Shown here: positions 42,782 through 51,970 of the stretch, piece after piece
Layout of the letters: every line of letters starts with the position of its first letter
How positions within the stretch are numbered: position 1 is the stretch's first letter
Origin: Gordonia malaquae NBRC 108250
GTDB lineage: Bacteria; Actinomycetota; Actinomycetes; Mycobacteriales; Mycobacteriaceae
Assembly (NCBI RefSeq): GCF_000344135.1
Contig: NZ_BAOP01000008.1
Span: 100,236 to 164,235, forward strand
Direction of reading: 5' to 3'
DNA length: 64,000 nt
The notes under the pieces: generated by a model
Seen by the model: the letters and a program-made list of their open reading frames with translations, nothing else
Databases searched by the model: none
What the model was told of the DNA's origin: nothing
Made by a program: the position numbers and the translations under genes

Positions 42782-43702
42782 ATGAACAGCGCACTCGCCA
42801 TCTCAGCAACACAGTTGACCAAGAGCTTCGCGGGGCCCAAAGGCGCCGTCGTCGAAGCGGTGAAAGGCGTCGAGCTCGCCGTACAGCCGGGGGAGGTCGT
42901 CGCCTTCCTCGGACCGAACGGCGCAGGTAAGACGACAACCCTCGACATGATCCTCGGGCTGTCGTCGCCGGACTCGGGAGAGGTCCGCGTCTTCGGTCGC
43001 GAACCGCGCAAAGCGGCTCGCGACGGGCGGATCGCCGCCGTGATGCAGACCGGCGGATTGATGGACGACTTCACCGTCGCCGAGACCGTCGGCATCGTCG
43101 CGTCCCTGCACAACCGGAACTCCGACGTCGACGCAGTCATGGCCCGCGCGGACATCGCCGACATCGCGGACCGCAAGGTGTCCCGTTGCTCGGGCGGCGA
43201 ACAGCAGCGCCTCAAGTTCGCGCTCGCGCTGCTGCCCGACCCCGACCTCATCGTCCTCGACGAGCCGACCGCCGGGATGGACGTCGAATCGCGCCGCACC
43301 TTCTGGGCTGCGATGCGAGCGGACGCACGTCACGGCCGCACGGTCTTGTTCGCCACGCACTACCTGGAGGAAGCCGACGCGTTCGCCGACCGGATCGTGA
43401 TGATCGCAGGCGGACGTGTCGTCGCCGACGGATCCACCGCAGCAATCCGCAGCCAGGCGAGTCGGCGGGTGGTCTCCGCGCAACTCGACGAGGCCGCCGT
43501 GCCCGGACTGCTCAGGGTGTTCCCCGACCTGGAAGTCGTCGAACGGCGTGGCGGACGGATCTACCTGTCGCTGCCCGATTCGGATGCCCTTGCCCGACAT
43601 CTCCTCACCAGTACACGGGCTCGAGACGTCGAGATCGCCGCCCACAATCTCGAAGACGCTTTCGTCGCACTCACTTCAGCCACCCTCACCGCAGGAAAGT
43701 AG
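42782..43702 (+). CDS. ABC transporter ATP-binding protein (DrrA-like)
   Basis: Cytoplasmic ATPase subunit of an ABC-2 exporter, 306 residues. Walker A GPNGAGKT is at residues 44-51, then Q-loop, signature CSGGEQQR, Walker B DLIVLDEPTAGMD and the switch His in LFATHYLEEAD. The length with its C-terminal extension suits DrrA/daunorubicin-type exporters. It is the first gene of a four-gene operon (ATPase, permease, histidine kinase, response regulator) whose members are 0-10 bases apart. The ATPase probably exports a drug or lipid sensed by the kinase. Confidence 0.9.
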   Translation: MNSALAISATQLTKSFAGPKGAVVEAVKGVELAVQPGEVVAFLGPNGAGKTTTLDMILGLSSPDSGEVRVFGREPRKAARDGRIAAVMQTGGLMDDFTVAETVGIVASLHNRNSDVDAVMARADIADIADRKVSRCSGGEQQRLKFALALLPDPDLIVLDEPTAGMDVESRRTFWAAMRADARHGRTVLFATHYLEEADAFADRIVMIAGGRVVADGSTAAIRSQASRRVVSAQLDEAAVPGLLRVFPDLEVVERRGGRIYLSLPDSDALARHLLTSTRARDVEIAAHNLEDAFVALTSATLTAGK

Positions 43703-43711
43703 AGACAAGCC

Positions 43712-44479
43712 ATGACTGCACTGTCCGGCGCGGGAATCGCGCCCACCTACCTCAAGTACGACGTTCGGCGAGTGCTGCGGAACCGCCGCGCGATGATCTT
43801 CACCATTGCCATGCCCGCGCTGCTGTACCTGGTGTTCGGCGCCACCCAGAAGCATTCGGAGATGGTCGGCAGCGGAAACGTCGCGTTCTACGTCCTGATC
43901 GGAATGGCCGTCTACGGCGCGATCCTGGCCGCGTCGTCGAACGCAGCCTCGGTCTCCATCGAGCAGCAGGCCGGGTGGACCCGGACGCTGATGATGACAC
44001 CGCTCAAGCCGAGCGGCTACGTCTCCACCAAGGTTGCGCTGGCGTTGACGATGAGTGCGCTGCCCGTCCTGGTGCTCACCGTGGTCGGCGCGATCAGCGG
44101 CGCGAAGGCGTCGATCGGCGTCTGGATCGCCTGCCTGCTGATCGGCTGGCTCGGATCGTCCGTCTTCGCGGCCCTCGGCCTGGCGCTCGGCAGTGTCCTC
44201 AAGGCAGACGGCGCGATGCAGGCTCTCGGCGGAGTGCTCGCACTCCTCGCCTTCGCGGGCAACGTGTTCGTCCCGCTCTCGGGGACCATGCTGCGCATCG
44301 CCGAGTTCACACCGATGTTCGGTGTTGTCTCGCTGGCGCGGTATCCCCTCGACAACGGTGTCACGATCGACGGTACCGGGATCAGCGTGTGGGTGATGGT
44401 CGCGAACGCGGTGTTCTGGGCGGCGACCTTCGCCACCGCGGCCGCCTTCTTCTACTCTCGCAGTAGCAACCGCCAGTAA
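43712..44479 (+). CDS. ABC-2 type permease
   Basis: Membrane subunit of the same exporter, 255 residues, six hydrophobic segments of the ABC-2 type. The first follows YDVRRVLRNRRAMIFTIAMP, and a later LAVFAFAGNVFVP-like region precedes the typical periplasmic helix (PLSGTMLRIAEFTPMFG). Length is normal for the family. It lies 9 bases behind the ATPase gene and 8 bases before the kinase gene. Confidence 0.88.
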   Translation: MTALSGAGIAPTYLKYDVRRVLRNRRAMIFTIAMPALLYLVFGATQKHSEMVGSGNVAFYVLIGMAVYGAILAASSNAASVSIEQQAGWTRTLMMTPLKPSGYVSTKVALALTMSALPVLVLTVVGAISGAKASIGVWIACLLIGWLGSSVFAALGLALGSVLKADGAMQALGGVLALLAFAGNVFVPLSGTMLRIAEFTPMFGVVSLARYPLDNGVTIDGTGISVWVMVANAVFWAATFATAAAFFYSRSSNRQ

Positions 44480-44487
44480 GGACTCTC

Positions 44488-45627
44488 ATGGGCGCCCTCC
44501 GGGACCGGATCGACCGGATCGCCGCAGACGACCGGATGCCCTGGCGCCAATGGCGCTGGGCGTTCGGCGCCGTGTGGCTGATCTTCCTCGTGTACCCGAT
44601 CTCCTCGCTGATCGCCTCCGACCACTCAGTCGGCGTCAAATCCCTCGGGTTGGTCTTCATCGGTGCATTCGGGCTGGTCTACGTCGCTGCCTGCATCCTC
44701 TTCATGAACAACGGACCGGGCGTCGACGTCGACACGGAACGCTCACGGTGGGTGTTCGCGGGGGTGCTCGTCGCACTCGTCCTCGCGTTGTTCCCGATTC
44801 TGCACGAGGCGACATTCGGTCTCGCCGGATTTCTGATGGCGATCATCTCGTTCATCGCGCCGCGTCGTCTGCAGGTGGCCGTCATCATCGCGCTCATCGT
44901 CGCGGCCTGGGTGGTCCCGAAGGTGCTGGGATGGTCCGTCGACTTCGGCGTGGTGGCGATCATGGCGGCCATCGGCATGACGATGATCGCCATGCGAGCG
45001 GTCAGCGAACGCGAATCGGCACGCGCCGAGATGCATGAGCGGCAACGGGAGCTCGACGCCGAACTCGCCGTCGTCGCAGAACGGGAGAGCGTCGCGCGCG
45101 ACGTCCACGACATCCTCGGGCACTCCCTGACCGTCATCTCCGTCAAGACCGAGCTGGCGGGAAGGCTCGTCGATCGTGATCCCGAACGCGCGAAAGCCGA
45201 GATCGCTGAGGTGAACGCACTCACCAGGGCGGCGCTCGCCGAAGTCCGGACGACCGTCGGACGGCTGCGGACTCCGGACCTGCCGAGTGCTCTCGCATCG
45301 GCGGGAAGCGCGCTCCGCGCGGCGGGGATCACCGCGGACCTGCCGGACCCGGCCACCGTGTCGACGCCGAACGCCACGTTGTTCGCGTGGGTTCTGCGGG
45401 AGTCGGTCACCAACGTCGTCCGGCATTCGGGGGCGTCGTCGTGCGAGGTGACGGTGACCCCCGAGACACTGGTGGTCCGCGACGACGGTCAGGGATCACC
45501 GTTGCTCACGTTCGGCAACGGCCTGCGTGGTCTCGCGGAACGGGTCGACGCAGCGGGCGGCCGGCTCGAGGTCTCCTCGGACAGCTGTGGAACCGTGGTG
45601 ACCGCGACCATGACCGAGGAGAACTGA
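44488..45627 (+). CDS. Sensor histidine kinase (NarL/DesK type)
   Basis: Membrane sensor kinase of 379 residues. It has six hydrophobic segments in the N-terminal 190 residues, with little periplasmic sequence. The HisKA_3 box has the phospho-acceptor H207 in RDVHDILGHSLT, and the HATPase domain has the N-box ESVTNVVRHS and G-box FGNGLRGL. A small-loop sensor of this kind (DesK/LiaS-like) reads membrane state or lipid-embedded drugs rather than soluble ligands. Its stop overlaps the response regulator's ATG by one base. Confidence 0.9.
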   Translation: MGALRDRIDRIAADDRMPWRQWRWAFGAVWLIFLVYPISSLIASDHSVGVKSLGLVFIGAFGLVYVAACILFMNNGPGVDVDTERSRWVFAGVLVALVLALFPILHEATFGLAGFLMAIISFIAPRRLQVAVIIALIVAAWVVPKVLGWSVDFGVVAIMAAIGMTMIAMRAVSERESARAEMHERQRELDAELAVVAERESVARDVHDILGHSLTVISVKTELAGRLVDRDPERAKAEIAEVNALTRAALAEVRTTVGRLRTPDLPSALASAGSALRAAGITADLPDPATVSTPNATLFAWVLRESVTNVVRHSGASSCEVTVTPETLVVRDDGQGSPLLTFGNGLRGLAERVDAAGGRLEVSSDSCGTVVTATMTEEN

Positions 45628-46232
45628 TGATCCGACTGCTGCTGGCGGACGACCAGGCGCTGGTCCGCGGTGCGCTCGCCGCACTTCTGGACCTCGAGCC
45701 CGACCTGACGGTCGTCGCGCAGGTCGGACGCGGCGACGAAGTGGTGGCCGCGGCGCGAGAGTCTCAGGCGCAAGTGTGCCTGCTCGACATCGAGATGCCC
45801 GGTATCGACGGCATCGACGCCGCCGCTCAGGTGACCGCCGAACTCCCAGGCGTTCGCTCGTTGATCGTGACCACCTTCGGACGGCCCGGATACCTGCGTC
45901 GTGCGATCGATGCGGGAGCGTCCGGGTTCGTCGTCAAAGACACTCCCGCCGCCCAACTCGCCGACGCCGTCCGTCGGGTGCACGCCGGACTGCGCGTGAT
46001 CGACCCGACCCTCGCGACGGAGAGTCTGACGAGCGGCGAGAATCCGTTGACGCCTCGTGAGTCGGACGTGCTCGCCGCCGCATTGTCGGGTGGAACCGTC
46101 GCAGCCATCGCCGCCCAGGTGCATCTGTCGCAGGGCACCGTCCGGAACCACCTGTCGTCGGCCATCGGCAAGACCGGGACGTCGACGCGTGCCGAGGCCG
46201 CTCGGGTGGCGCACGAACGTGGCTGGATCTGA
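45627..46232 (+). CDS. Response regulator with LuxR-type DNA-binding domain
   Basis: Two-component regulator of 201 residues. The receiver domain (residues 1-120) has the acceptor D54 in CLLDIEMPG, the conserved Thr in VTTFG and the Lys in VVKDTP. The LuxR/NarL helix-turn-helix (about 140-201) contains LTPRESDVLAAALSGGTVAA. The ATG overlaps the kinase stop (TGATG). Partner kinase, exporter ATPase and permease are immediately upstream, so control of that exporter is the obvious role. Confidence 0.92.
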   Translation: MIRLLLADDQALVRGALAALLDLEPDLTVVAQVGRGDEVVAAARESQAQVCLLDIEMPGIDGIDAAAQVTAELPGVRSLIVTTFGRPGYLRRAIDAGASGFVVKDTPAAQLADAVRRVHAGLRVIDPTLATESLTSGENPLTPRESDVLAAALSGGTVAAIAAQVHLSQGTVRNHLSSAIGKTGTSTRAEAARVAHERGWI

Positions 46233-46329
46233 ATCGCCGCACCCGAGACGTGCGGGCCGCCTCGTGAGCCATCCGATGTGGCGAGGTTCGCAGGGGCGGA
46301 CTGTCGGCGCCCGCCGGTAGCATGTGGTC

Positions 46330-47532
46330 ATGTCCGAGAATGCTCGCTCAACCACGGTCGCCGATCTGCGGCAGTGGACGAACGACGCCCGCGTCCCCGG
46401 CCAGCCCCCGGAACTGTCCGACCTGTCGTGTCTGCTCATCGCGTCCGCGTATCTGACGCCGACGGCGCGAGCGACCGTCGTCCGTCGGGCCTCGAGCAAC
46501 CTCCCGCTTCCGTCGCCTGCCAACGGGTACAGCGAACTCCGGCGGGTGCAGCGCAGCATCCTGCACGCGGAGGGATACCTCGGCACCACGGTGCTCCCCG
46601 GACTCGTCCTGCCCATCGTCCGTTCGCGGTTGGCCGGTCTCAACCGTCGTCGAGAAGACGCCCACCGCGCGGTCGTCACCGCGAAGGGAGTCCTTCCGAG
46701 CGGCACCCGTGCGATCCGCCGAGAGCGCCGCGAGAACACATATCTGGAGATTGACGAGCGCGAGCAACTCTTCTCGGGACTGCTGTGCACTCCGGTCCCG
46801 AATCGGCCGGTCGGTGCGCGTAAAGCCGGTTCGGACATGTTCGACAAGATCGTCGGCGCCGTCGGGCAGGTCGGTGGCCGCGGTCCTCGTCGTCAGATGG
46901 AGGAGATGGCGGCGAAAGTCTTCGGACCGGATGCGGTCGCATCCGGGACACTTGCACGCGGTGCGGCCTTCGCCGACGGCTACGAGACGTTGCTGTTCGT
47001 CGCGGGTCACTATTACGACCGCATCCGGACGAACCCGGCCTGGCTCTCGGATCACTTCGAGATGCAGCGTGTGCAGGTGAATCTCCACGCCGAGCTCGCC
47101 GAGATCGCCGCCGACATCGTCGCCCTGCGCGCGCTTCGTGTCGACCTCGATCAGGCGAAACGAAACGGCGGCTTCGACGCGGGCTTCGCCGAGCACATCG
47201 CTGCACGGGAGAACGCACTCCGCCCGGTCTGGTCGGAACTGATCGACCGGGTGCATGCGCTCAGCGAGATCGCCGCGACGGTCGAGTCGGCCGCCGTGGA
47301 ACTTCGACTGCTTGACGAGTTCGACCGCGCCTCCACCATCGACGCCCGCATCGATCATCTCCTCGCGAGGTCGGGCGACCGTGAGATCGGCGCCGACCAC
47401 ACGCGGCGGCTGTCGCAGCAGGTGCGCAGCGGCGAAGAGCAACTCCGGGTGTATCGCGACGTGTTGCAGGGCAACATCTCACAGCTCGGGCCGGGCCTGA
47501 TGCGGGAGCTTCCGGAGCGATACGAACCCTGA
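46330..47532 (+). CDS. Hypothetical protein, alpha-helical
   Basis: Unrecognised 400-residue protein. Composition is rich in Ala, Arg, Glu and Leu with no transmembrane segment or signal peptide. The second half (about 240-400) reads as long amphipathic or coiled-coil-like helices. The fragment YEQLLFVAGHYYDRIR-like near residue 225 is unusual in its aromatic content, but no enzymatic motif is evident. The ATG is supported by TAGCAT, a -10 6 bases upstream (leaderless). It stands alone between the two-component operon and the mycolyltransferases. Confidence 0.6.
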   Translation: MSENARSTTVADLRQWTNDARVPGQPPELSDLSCLLIASAYLTPTARATVVRRASSNLPLPSPANGYSELRRVQRSILHAEGYLGTTVLPGLVLPIVRSRLAGLNRRREDAHRAVVTAKGVLPSGTRAIRRERRENTYLEIDEREQLFSGLLCTPVPNRPVGARKAGSDMFDKIVGAVGQVGGRGPRRQMEEMAAKVFGPDAVASGTLARGAAFADGYETLLFVAGHYYDRIRTNPAWLSDHFEMQRVQVNLHAELAEIAADIVALRALRVDLDQAKRNGGFDAGFAEHIAARENALRPVWSELIDRVHALSEIAATVESAAVELRLLDEFDRASTIDARIDHLLARSGDREIGADHTRRLSQQVRSGEEQLRVYRDVLQGNISQLGPGLMRELPERYEP

Positions 47533-47661
47533 CGCGGGTGCCCGTTTCATCGTCGTGTGAATGCCACTCGAGTTCGCATCTGTGCCGTCTCTCTCGACAT
47601 GTGACCAGTGGGACAATCCCGATGGGGTGTGATGGTCGCCTCGCCGCTACGGTTGGCGTCC

Positions 47662-48672
47662 ATGTCCTCCTCGCGGTTCGTCCGCCTCGCATCCGTGCTC
47701 GCGGTTGCCGCAGTGTCTCTCGTCGGCGTCCCCGCCTCGGCGGGTCTCGCGGCAGCTGCCCCGGCAGTTCCCGCCGACTCCGGCGTCGCGTCGACGATCT
47801 CCTCGGAGAAGCAGATCACGCCGTATCGCGTCGACCTGACCGTCACGTCGGCCTCGATGGGCGGCGACGTCAAGGTCACCGTGCTCTCGCCGACCGGTGA
47901 CGCACCCCGCCCGAGCATCTACATGCTCGACGGTGCGGGTGCGGGTGAAGACGTCAGCGATTGGATCACCAAGGGTGGGGCGGAAGAGTTCTTCGCCGGC
48001 CGCAACGTCAATGCAGTGTTCCCGGCGGGCGGTGCTGCGTCGTTCTACACGAACTGGTTGAAGGAGGATCCGAAGATCGGCCGCCCACAATGGGAGACAT
48101 TCCTTACTCGCGAACTGCCTCCGCTGATCGACGCGAGGTTCCACGGCAACGGCAGCAACGGCGTCGCCGGCTTGTCGATGGGCGGCCAGTCGGCGTTCAC
48201 GCTCAGCAGTCGCAATCCGGGACTGTACCGCGCGATCGGATCGCTCAGCGGTTGCCCGGTCATCACGGGCGCCAAGAATGAAGCGTTTGTGAAGGCGACC
48301 GCCGCGATGTACGGCGGCAACGCAGAGAAGATGTGGGGCCCGGCGGGCGGAGAGTACTGGCGCTCGCACGATCCGCAGTTCCGCCTCGACGCACTGCGGG
48401 GAACCACGATCTACATGGAGTCTGCGCAGGGAAAGCCCGGTGAGCCCGATCGCCGCGGTGATCCGGAGTCGGACCTGCCGCCGCAGATCGTGTACGGAAT
48501 CGCTTCGGGTGTCGAGATCGGCGCGGACAGCTGCACGCGGGAGTTCGCCGTCAAATTGACGAAGGCGAAGGTGCCGTTCACTCTGGACTTGCGGCGGGTC
48601 GGAACGCATCGCTGGGACTATTGGAAGCTCGGCCTCGGGCGCATGTGGAAAGTGCTCGAGCCCGCCCTGTGA
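47662..48672 (+). CDS. Secreted mycolyltransferase (antigen 85 family)
   Basis: Extracellular esterase that transfers mycolic acids between trehalose mycolates and arabinogalactan. The 336-residue precursor has a signal peptide of about 35 residues (hydrophobic VLAVAAVSLVGV, ending in ASA/AAA). The alpha/beta hydrolase core has the nucleophile S172 in GLSMGGQS and the His of the triad, H316, in GTHRWDYW. The fold signature SIYMLDGAGAGEDVSDW is the antigen-85 loop 1. TACGGT lies 8 bases before the ATG, and a longer start at 47608 is less likely. It is the first of a tandem pair of about 50% identity by eye. Confidence 0.9.
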   Translation: MSSSRFVRLASVLAVAAVSLVGVPASAGLAAAAPAVPADSGVASTISSEKQITPYRVDLTVTSASMGGDVKVTVLSPTGDAPRPSIYMLDGAGAGEDVSDWITKGGAEEFFAGRNVNAVFPAGGAASFYTNWLKEDPKIGRPQWETFLTRELPPLIDARFHGNGSNGVAGLSMGGQSAFTLSSRNPGLYRAIGSLSGCPVITGAKNEAFVKATAAMYGGNAEKMWGPAGGEYWRSHDPQFRLDALRGTTIYMESAQGKPGEPDRRGDPESDLPPQIVYGIASGVEIGADSCTREFAVKLTKAKVPFTLDLRRVGTHRWDYWKLGLGRMWKVLEPAL

Positions 48673-48758
48673 CATCTGCGTTGCGATCAAGCCACACCTG
48701 CGTATGTATGACCTGCGACACATCTACCCGCTCGTAAACTTAGGTACTCTTAGCGACC

Positions 48759-49751
48759 ATGTGGTCTAACCGGTTTACGCGCATCGCCTCTGCTGTCACA
48801 GCAGTCGCAGTAGTCACAGCATTGGTGCCCGCTGTGGCAGATGCGGCACCGTCTCGCCACCGTGCCGCACGGATCGTCGCGGCGAAGAACGTGTCCCTCG
48901 AACGGGTGGACATCACTGTCGACTCGCCTTCGATGGGCCGCAAGATGAAGGTGACCGTGCTGACGCCCGGCGGAACCGATCTGCGCCCGAGTCTCTACAT
49001 GCTCGACGGGGCGGACGCGGGCGAGGACGTCAGTGACTGGATCACCAAGGGCGGCGCCGGACAGTACTTCGCCGGCCGCAACGTGAACGTCGTCCTTCCC
49101 GCCGGGGGTGCAGCGTCGTTCTACACGAACTGGCGCAACACCGACGCGAAGCTGGGGAAGCCGCAGTGGGAGACGTTCCTGACGAAGGAACTGCCGCCGC
49201 TGATCAATGAGCGGTACCACGGATCCGGAAACAACGCGGTGATGGGCCTGTCGATGGGCGGCCAGTCGGCATTCGCGCTCGCCGCCCGTCACCCCGAGTT
49301 GTACCGCGGTGTCGCGTCGTTGAGCGGCTGCCCGCCGATCACCGGGCCCGCCAACGAGGCCTACGTGCGGTCGACGCTCGCCAAGAGCGGCGCAGACGCC
49401 GTGAAGATGTGGGGTACTCCCGGTGGCGCGTACTGGCGAGATCACGATCCGGCACGAAAGCTGGACGCGCTGCGCGGCAAGCGGATCTTCATCTCGGCGG
49501 GATCCGGCGCCATCGGCCCCTTCGACCTCACGGCCGACTACGACCCGTCCGAAGGCCCGCGCGACGCGCAGATGGCTGCCGGTTCGGCGCTCGAGGTGGG
49601 CGCATACCGCTGCTCCCTCGAATTCGCGGCCGATCTTCAGCGTGAGGGGATCGCCTTCACTCCGGGCTTCCGCCTCATCGGCACCCACCGCTGGGACTAC
49701 TGGAAGCAGGACCTCCCCAAGGCCTGGGAGACCCTCGCTCCGGCCCTCTGA
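48759..49751 (+). CDS. Secreted mycolyltransferase (antigen 85 family)
   Basis: Second mycolyltransferase, 330 residues, a close paralogue of its neighbour with the same order of motifs. It has a signal peptide of about 28 residues ending in ADA, the SLYMLDGADAGEDVSDW loop, nucleophile S165 in GLSMGGQS, and triad His H310 in GTHRWDYW. Differences cluster in the loop around residues 235-265, which contacts the acceptor in antigen-85 proteins, so the two may prefer different acceptors. TACTCT ends 8 bases before the ATG. It has its own promoter and a strong terminator after it. Confidence 0.9.
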   Translation: MWSNRFTRIASAVTAVAVVTALVPAVADAAPSRHRAARIVAAKNVSLERVDITVDSPSMGRKMKVTVLTPGGTDLRPSLYMLDGADAGEDVSDWITKGGAGQYFAGRNVNVVLPAGGAASFYTNWRNTDAKLGKPQWETFLTKELPPLINERYHGSGNNAVMGLSMGGQSAFALAARHPELYRGVASLSGCPPITGPANEAYVRSTLAKSGADAVKMWGTPGGAYWRDHDPARKLDALRGKRIFISAGSGAIGPFDLTADYDPSEGPRDAQMAAGSALEVGAYRCSLEFAADLQREGIAFTPGFRLIGTHRWDYWKQDLPKAWETLAPAL

Positions 49752-49806
49752 GACGCCTGACGCGGCCGTCGTCGACACACGCTGCACTCCTCGACGCGGA
49801 CCGACA

Positions 49807-49854
49807 CTTCAACGACAAACGCGGCCTTCACGAAGGCCGCGTTTGTCGTTGAAG
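49807..49854. terminator. Perfect 23-bp inverted repeat, bidirectional terminator
   Basis: The arms at 49807-49829 and 49832-49854 are exact reverse complements with a 2-base centre, GC-rich at the loop and A/T-richer at the base. The outer ends are CTTCAACGACAAACG and its complement. It lies between the mycolyltransferase and the convergent aminotransferase gene and can terminate both. Confidence 0.9.
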
Positions 49855-49867
49855 GTCGCGGTGTGAA

Positions 49868-50917
49868 CTACCGGCTGACGTATGCCGACGCGAAGGCCAG
49901 GAATGCGTCGTCCTCGTCGCGGTCGGTCACCGTGACGCGGACTCCGTCGCCGGCGAAGGGGCGGACGATCACACCCGCTGCGGTGCTCGCCTCGGCGAAC
50001 GCCGTCGACTCATCGCCGAGATCGAGCCAGACGAAGTTGGCCTGCGAGTCGGGCACGCGGTACCCGAGGTCACGCAACGCTGCCGTCACACGGTCACGCT
50101 CGGCCACGACGGCTTCGGTGCGCGCCAGGAGCTCGTCCTGGACGCGCAGAGACGCCACTGCGGCCACCTGGGTCAGTGTGCCGACGCTGAACGGCACATG
50201 GATCTTCCCGAGCGCTGTGATGACAGTCGGGTGCGCGACGGCGTATCCGACGCGGAGGCCTGCGAGACCGTATGCCTTCGAGAACGTACGCAGCACAACG
50301 AGGTTCTCGAACTCGCGGCGCAGTTCCAGGGCGTCGTACGCGTGGGGGCCGTCGAGTCTCGTGTACTCGAAGTAGGCCTCGTCGAGTGCGACGACGACGT
50401 CGCTCGGGACCGCCTCCAGGAACGCGCGGAGTGCAGCAGCCTCCACGACGGTGCCGGTCGGGTTGTTCGGGTTGCAGACGAAAATGAGACGGGTGCGGTC
50501 GGTGATCGCCGCGGCCATCGCCTCGAGGTCGTGGACGCCGTCGCCGGTCAGTGGGACCTGCACCGGAGTCGCACCTGCGACGCGCGTGGCCAGCGGGTAC
50601 GTCTCGAACGACCGCCACCCGAACAGGACCTCATCGCCCGGGCCGGAGGTGGCGGTGATCAGGTTCTGGCACAGGATCACCGATCCGCACCCCACCTGGA
50701 TCTCGTCCGGTGTGACGCCGAGCGACTTCGCGAGTTCGTCGGTCAGCTCCACCATCCCGTTGTCGGGGTACCGGTTGAGTGTCATGACGGCGTCGGCGAT
50801 CGCACTCTGCACGCTCGGCAGCGGGGGATGGGTGGTCTCGTTGCTCGCGAGCTTGATGGCGCCCGGGAACGTCTTGCCGGGGACGTACACGGGCAGGGAG
50901 TCCAGGTCTGATCTCAT
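49868..50917 (-). CDS. pat: Histidinol-phosphate / aromatic amino acid aminotransferase (HisC/Pat type)
   Basis: PLP-dependent class I/II aminotransferase of 349 residues. It has KLASNETTHPP near the N-terminus, the cofactor-binding CNPNNPTGTV, the Asp/Tyr pair in VVALDEAYFEY, the Schiff-base Lys in RTFSKAYGLAGLRVGY, and the C-terminal Arg in VRVTV. Its position and length resemble the second HisC-like gene of mycobacteria, which acts on aromatic keto acids in phenylalanine and tyrosine synthesis, so Pat is preferred over HisC. The prephenate dehydrogenase gene 2.4 kb on would supply its substrate. Start is ATG at 50917; an upstream ATG at 50962 would add 15 residues. Confidence 0.82.
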   Translation of the reverse strand: MRSDLDSLPVYVPGKTFPGAIKLASNETTHPPLPSVQSAIADAVMTLNRYPDNGMVELTDELAKSLGVTPDEIQVGCGSVILCQNLITATSGPGDEVLFGWRSFETYPLATRVAGATPVQVPLTGDGVHDLEAMAAAITDRTRLIFVCNPNNPTGTVVEAAALRAFLEAVPSDVVVALDEAYFEYTRLDGPHAYDALELRREFENLVVLRTFSKAYGLAGLRVGYAVAHPTVITALGKIHVPFSVGTLTQVAAVASLRVQDELLARTEAVVAERDRVTAALRDLGYRVPDSQANFVWLDLGDESTAFAEASTAAGVIVRPFAGDGVRVTVTDRDEDDAFLAFASAYVSR

Positions 50918-51041
50918 GCGTGGGGCCACCCCCCGAATGTATGCCCCGGGCGCGTCTGGCACGTCGGCGACCTGCCGATTTGCTACTGCGCGAAAGGTCT
51001 GTGTAATGTTCTGCCTCGGAAGTTCGCGATACGAACTCCGC

Positions 51042-51132
51042 TGGAGGCGTGCCAGAGCGGCCGAATGGGACTCACTGCTAATGAGTTGTTCCGCGTAAAA
51101 CGGAACCGGAGGTTCAAATCCTCTCGCCTCCG
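51042..51132 (+). tRNA. tRNA-Ser(GCU)
   Basis: Cloverleaf with acceptor arms GGAGGCG and CGCCTCC, discriminator G, long variable arm (class II) and anticodon GCT in the loop CTGCTAA, flanked by a 5-bp stem. The T arm has the GGTTCAAATCC sequence. CCA is not encoded. Confidence 0.95.
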
Positions 51133-51194
51133 CCGACCGAGGTTCGCCCTGGGTAAAATTGAAGAATGACGATCGGGTACACTCGATCAGGCAC

Positions 51195-51270
51195 GCGCCC
51201 GTAGCTCAACGGATAGAGCACTTGACTACGGATCAAGAGGTTAGGGGTTCGAATCCCTTCGGGCGCACCA
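51195..51270 (+). tRNA. tRNA-Arg(ACG)
   Basis: Cloverleaf with acceptor arms GCGCCCG and CGGGCGC, D arm TAGCTCAACGGATAGAGCA, anticodon ACG in the loop GACTACGGATC, T arm GGGTTCGAATCCC, discriminator A and encoded CCA. The A at position 34 is the classic substrate of TadA, encoded 3.6 kb downstream. Confidence 0.96.
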
Positions 51271-51276
51271 TGTTTC

Positions 51277-51309
51277 AAGATCCCCATCCGGTATCCGGAT
51301 GGGGATCTT
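51277..51309 (+). terminator. Rho-independent terminator after the tRNA genes
   Basis: AAGATCCCCATCCGG (51277-51291) pairs perfectly with CCGGATGGGGATCTT (51295-51309) over a 3-base loop, and the T-rich end TCTTTTG follows. A canonical intrinsic terminator for the tRNA-Ser/tRNA-Arg transcript. Confidence 0.92.
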
Positions 51310-51455
51310 TTGCTCTCTGCCCAGGGCTCCTCGTCAGACTGTGACCGAACGCACCTGCAGTTAACTGTTGAATAGCTGGATTCTCGGTGAGATTCGTGTA
51401 ACGCTCAGTTCGTCGGGCGCAGATGTCCGACATGACTCGAATAACGGGGGGAAAT

Positions 51456-51848
51456 ATGAAGAATCGTCTATTCGCAATCGTGCTTGCAGCGTTTGCTGCA
51501 CTCGGACTCGTCGCCACGGGGGCTGTGGCGACGACGGGCCAGGCGTCGGCGGCGACGGTCCGCGACACCGGTTCGCAGGTGTTCGTCGGTTTCACCAAGG
51601 CCGAGACCAAGCAGCTTGCACGCACAGGTGTCGCGGGGGTCATCGACCATCCAGCGATCAGCCCGAACTTCTCGGTCTCGGTCGATTCCGAGTCGCGCTT
51701 CAAGCGCGTGTACGTGCCCGGGCGCGGATACGTCCGTTACGCGACCGCGAACGGCCTGGTCCGTGAGGCGGCCGCGCACAATGGCAACGTCTGGATCAGC
51801 TACAACAAGGGCCGCCGCTACCCGTTCACACTGTGGACCCGTTGGTGA
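51456..51848 (+). CDS. Small secreted protein, unknown
   Basis: A 130-residue exported protein. A Sec signal peptide of about 31 residues (hydrophobic IVLAAFAALGLVATG, ending in ASA) precedes a basic mature domain. That domain has a VFVGFTKAETKQLA start and ends in aromatic sequence (YVRYATANGL, NKGRRYPFTLWTRW). No Cys is visible. A run of six G residues before the ATG gives the ribosome-binding site; an upstream ATG at 51423 would add 11 residues. I do not recognise the family. Alone after the tRNA terminator. Confidence 0.65.
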   Translation: MKNRLFAIVLAAFAALGLVATGAVATTGQASAATVRDTGSQVFVGFTKAETKQLARTGVAGVIDHPAISPNFSVSVDSESRFKRVYVPGRGYVRYATANGLVREAAAHNGNVWISYNKGRRYPFTLWTRW

Positions 51849-51970
51849 CGATCCCCTGAGGCGTCGGGTGACGTCCCTTGCTGACGACGCGGGCCGGATT
51901 CCTTTCCGGCCCGCGTCGATCCGTACGCGTCGCTCACCCGCCCTGCTTGCCGCCGCGTAGGGTGTGCGAC

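Noticed and set aside
51042..51270. Integration site with a hidden island at the tRNA genes
   Set aside because: No integrase gene or repeated tRNA 3' end was seen nearby, and the downstream genes have ordinary composition.
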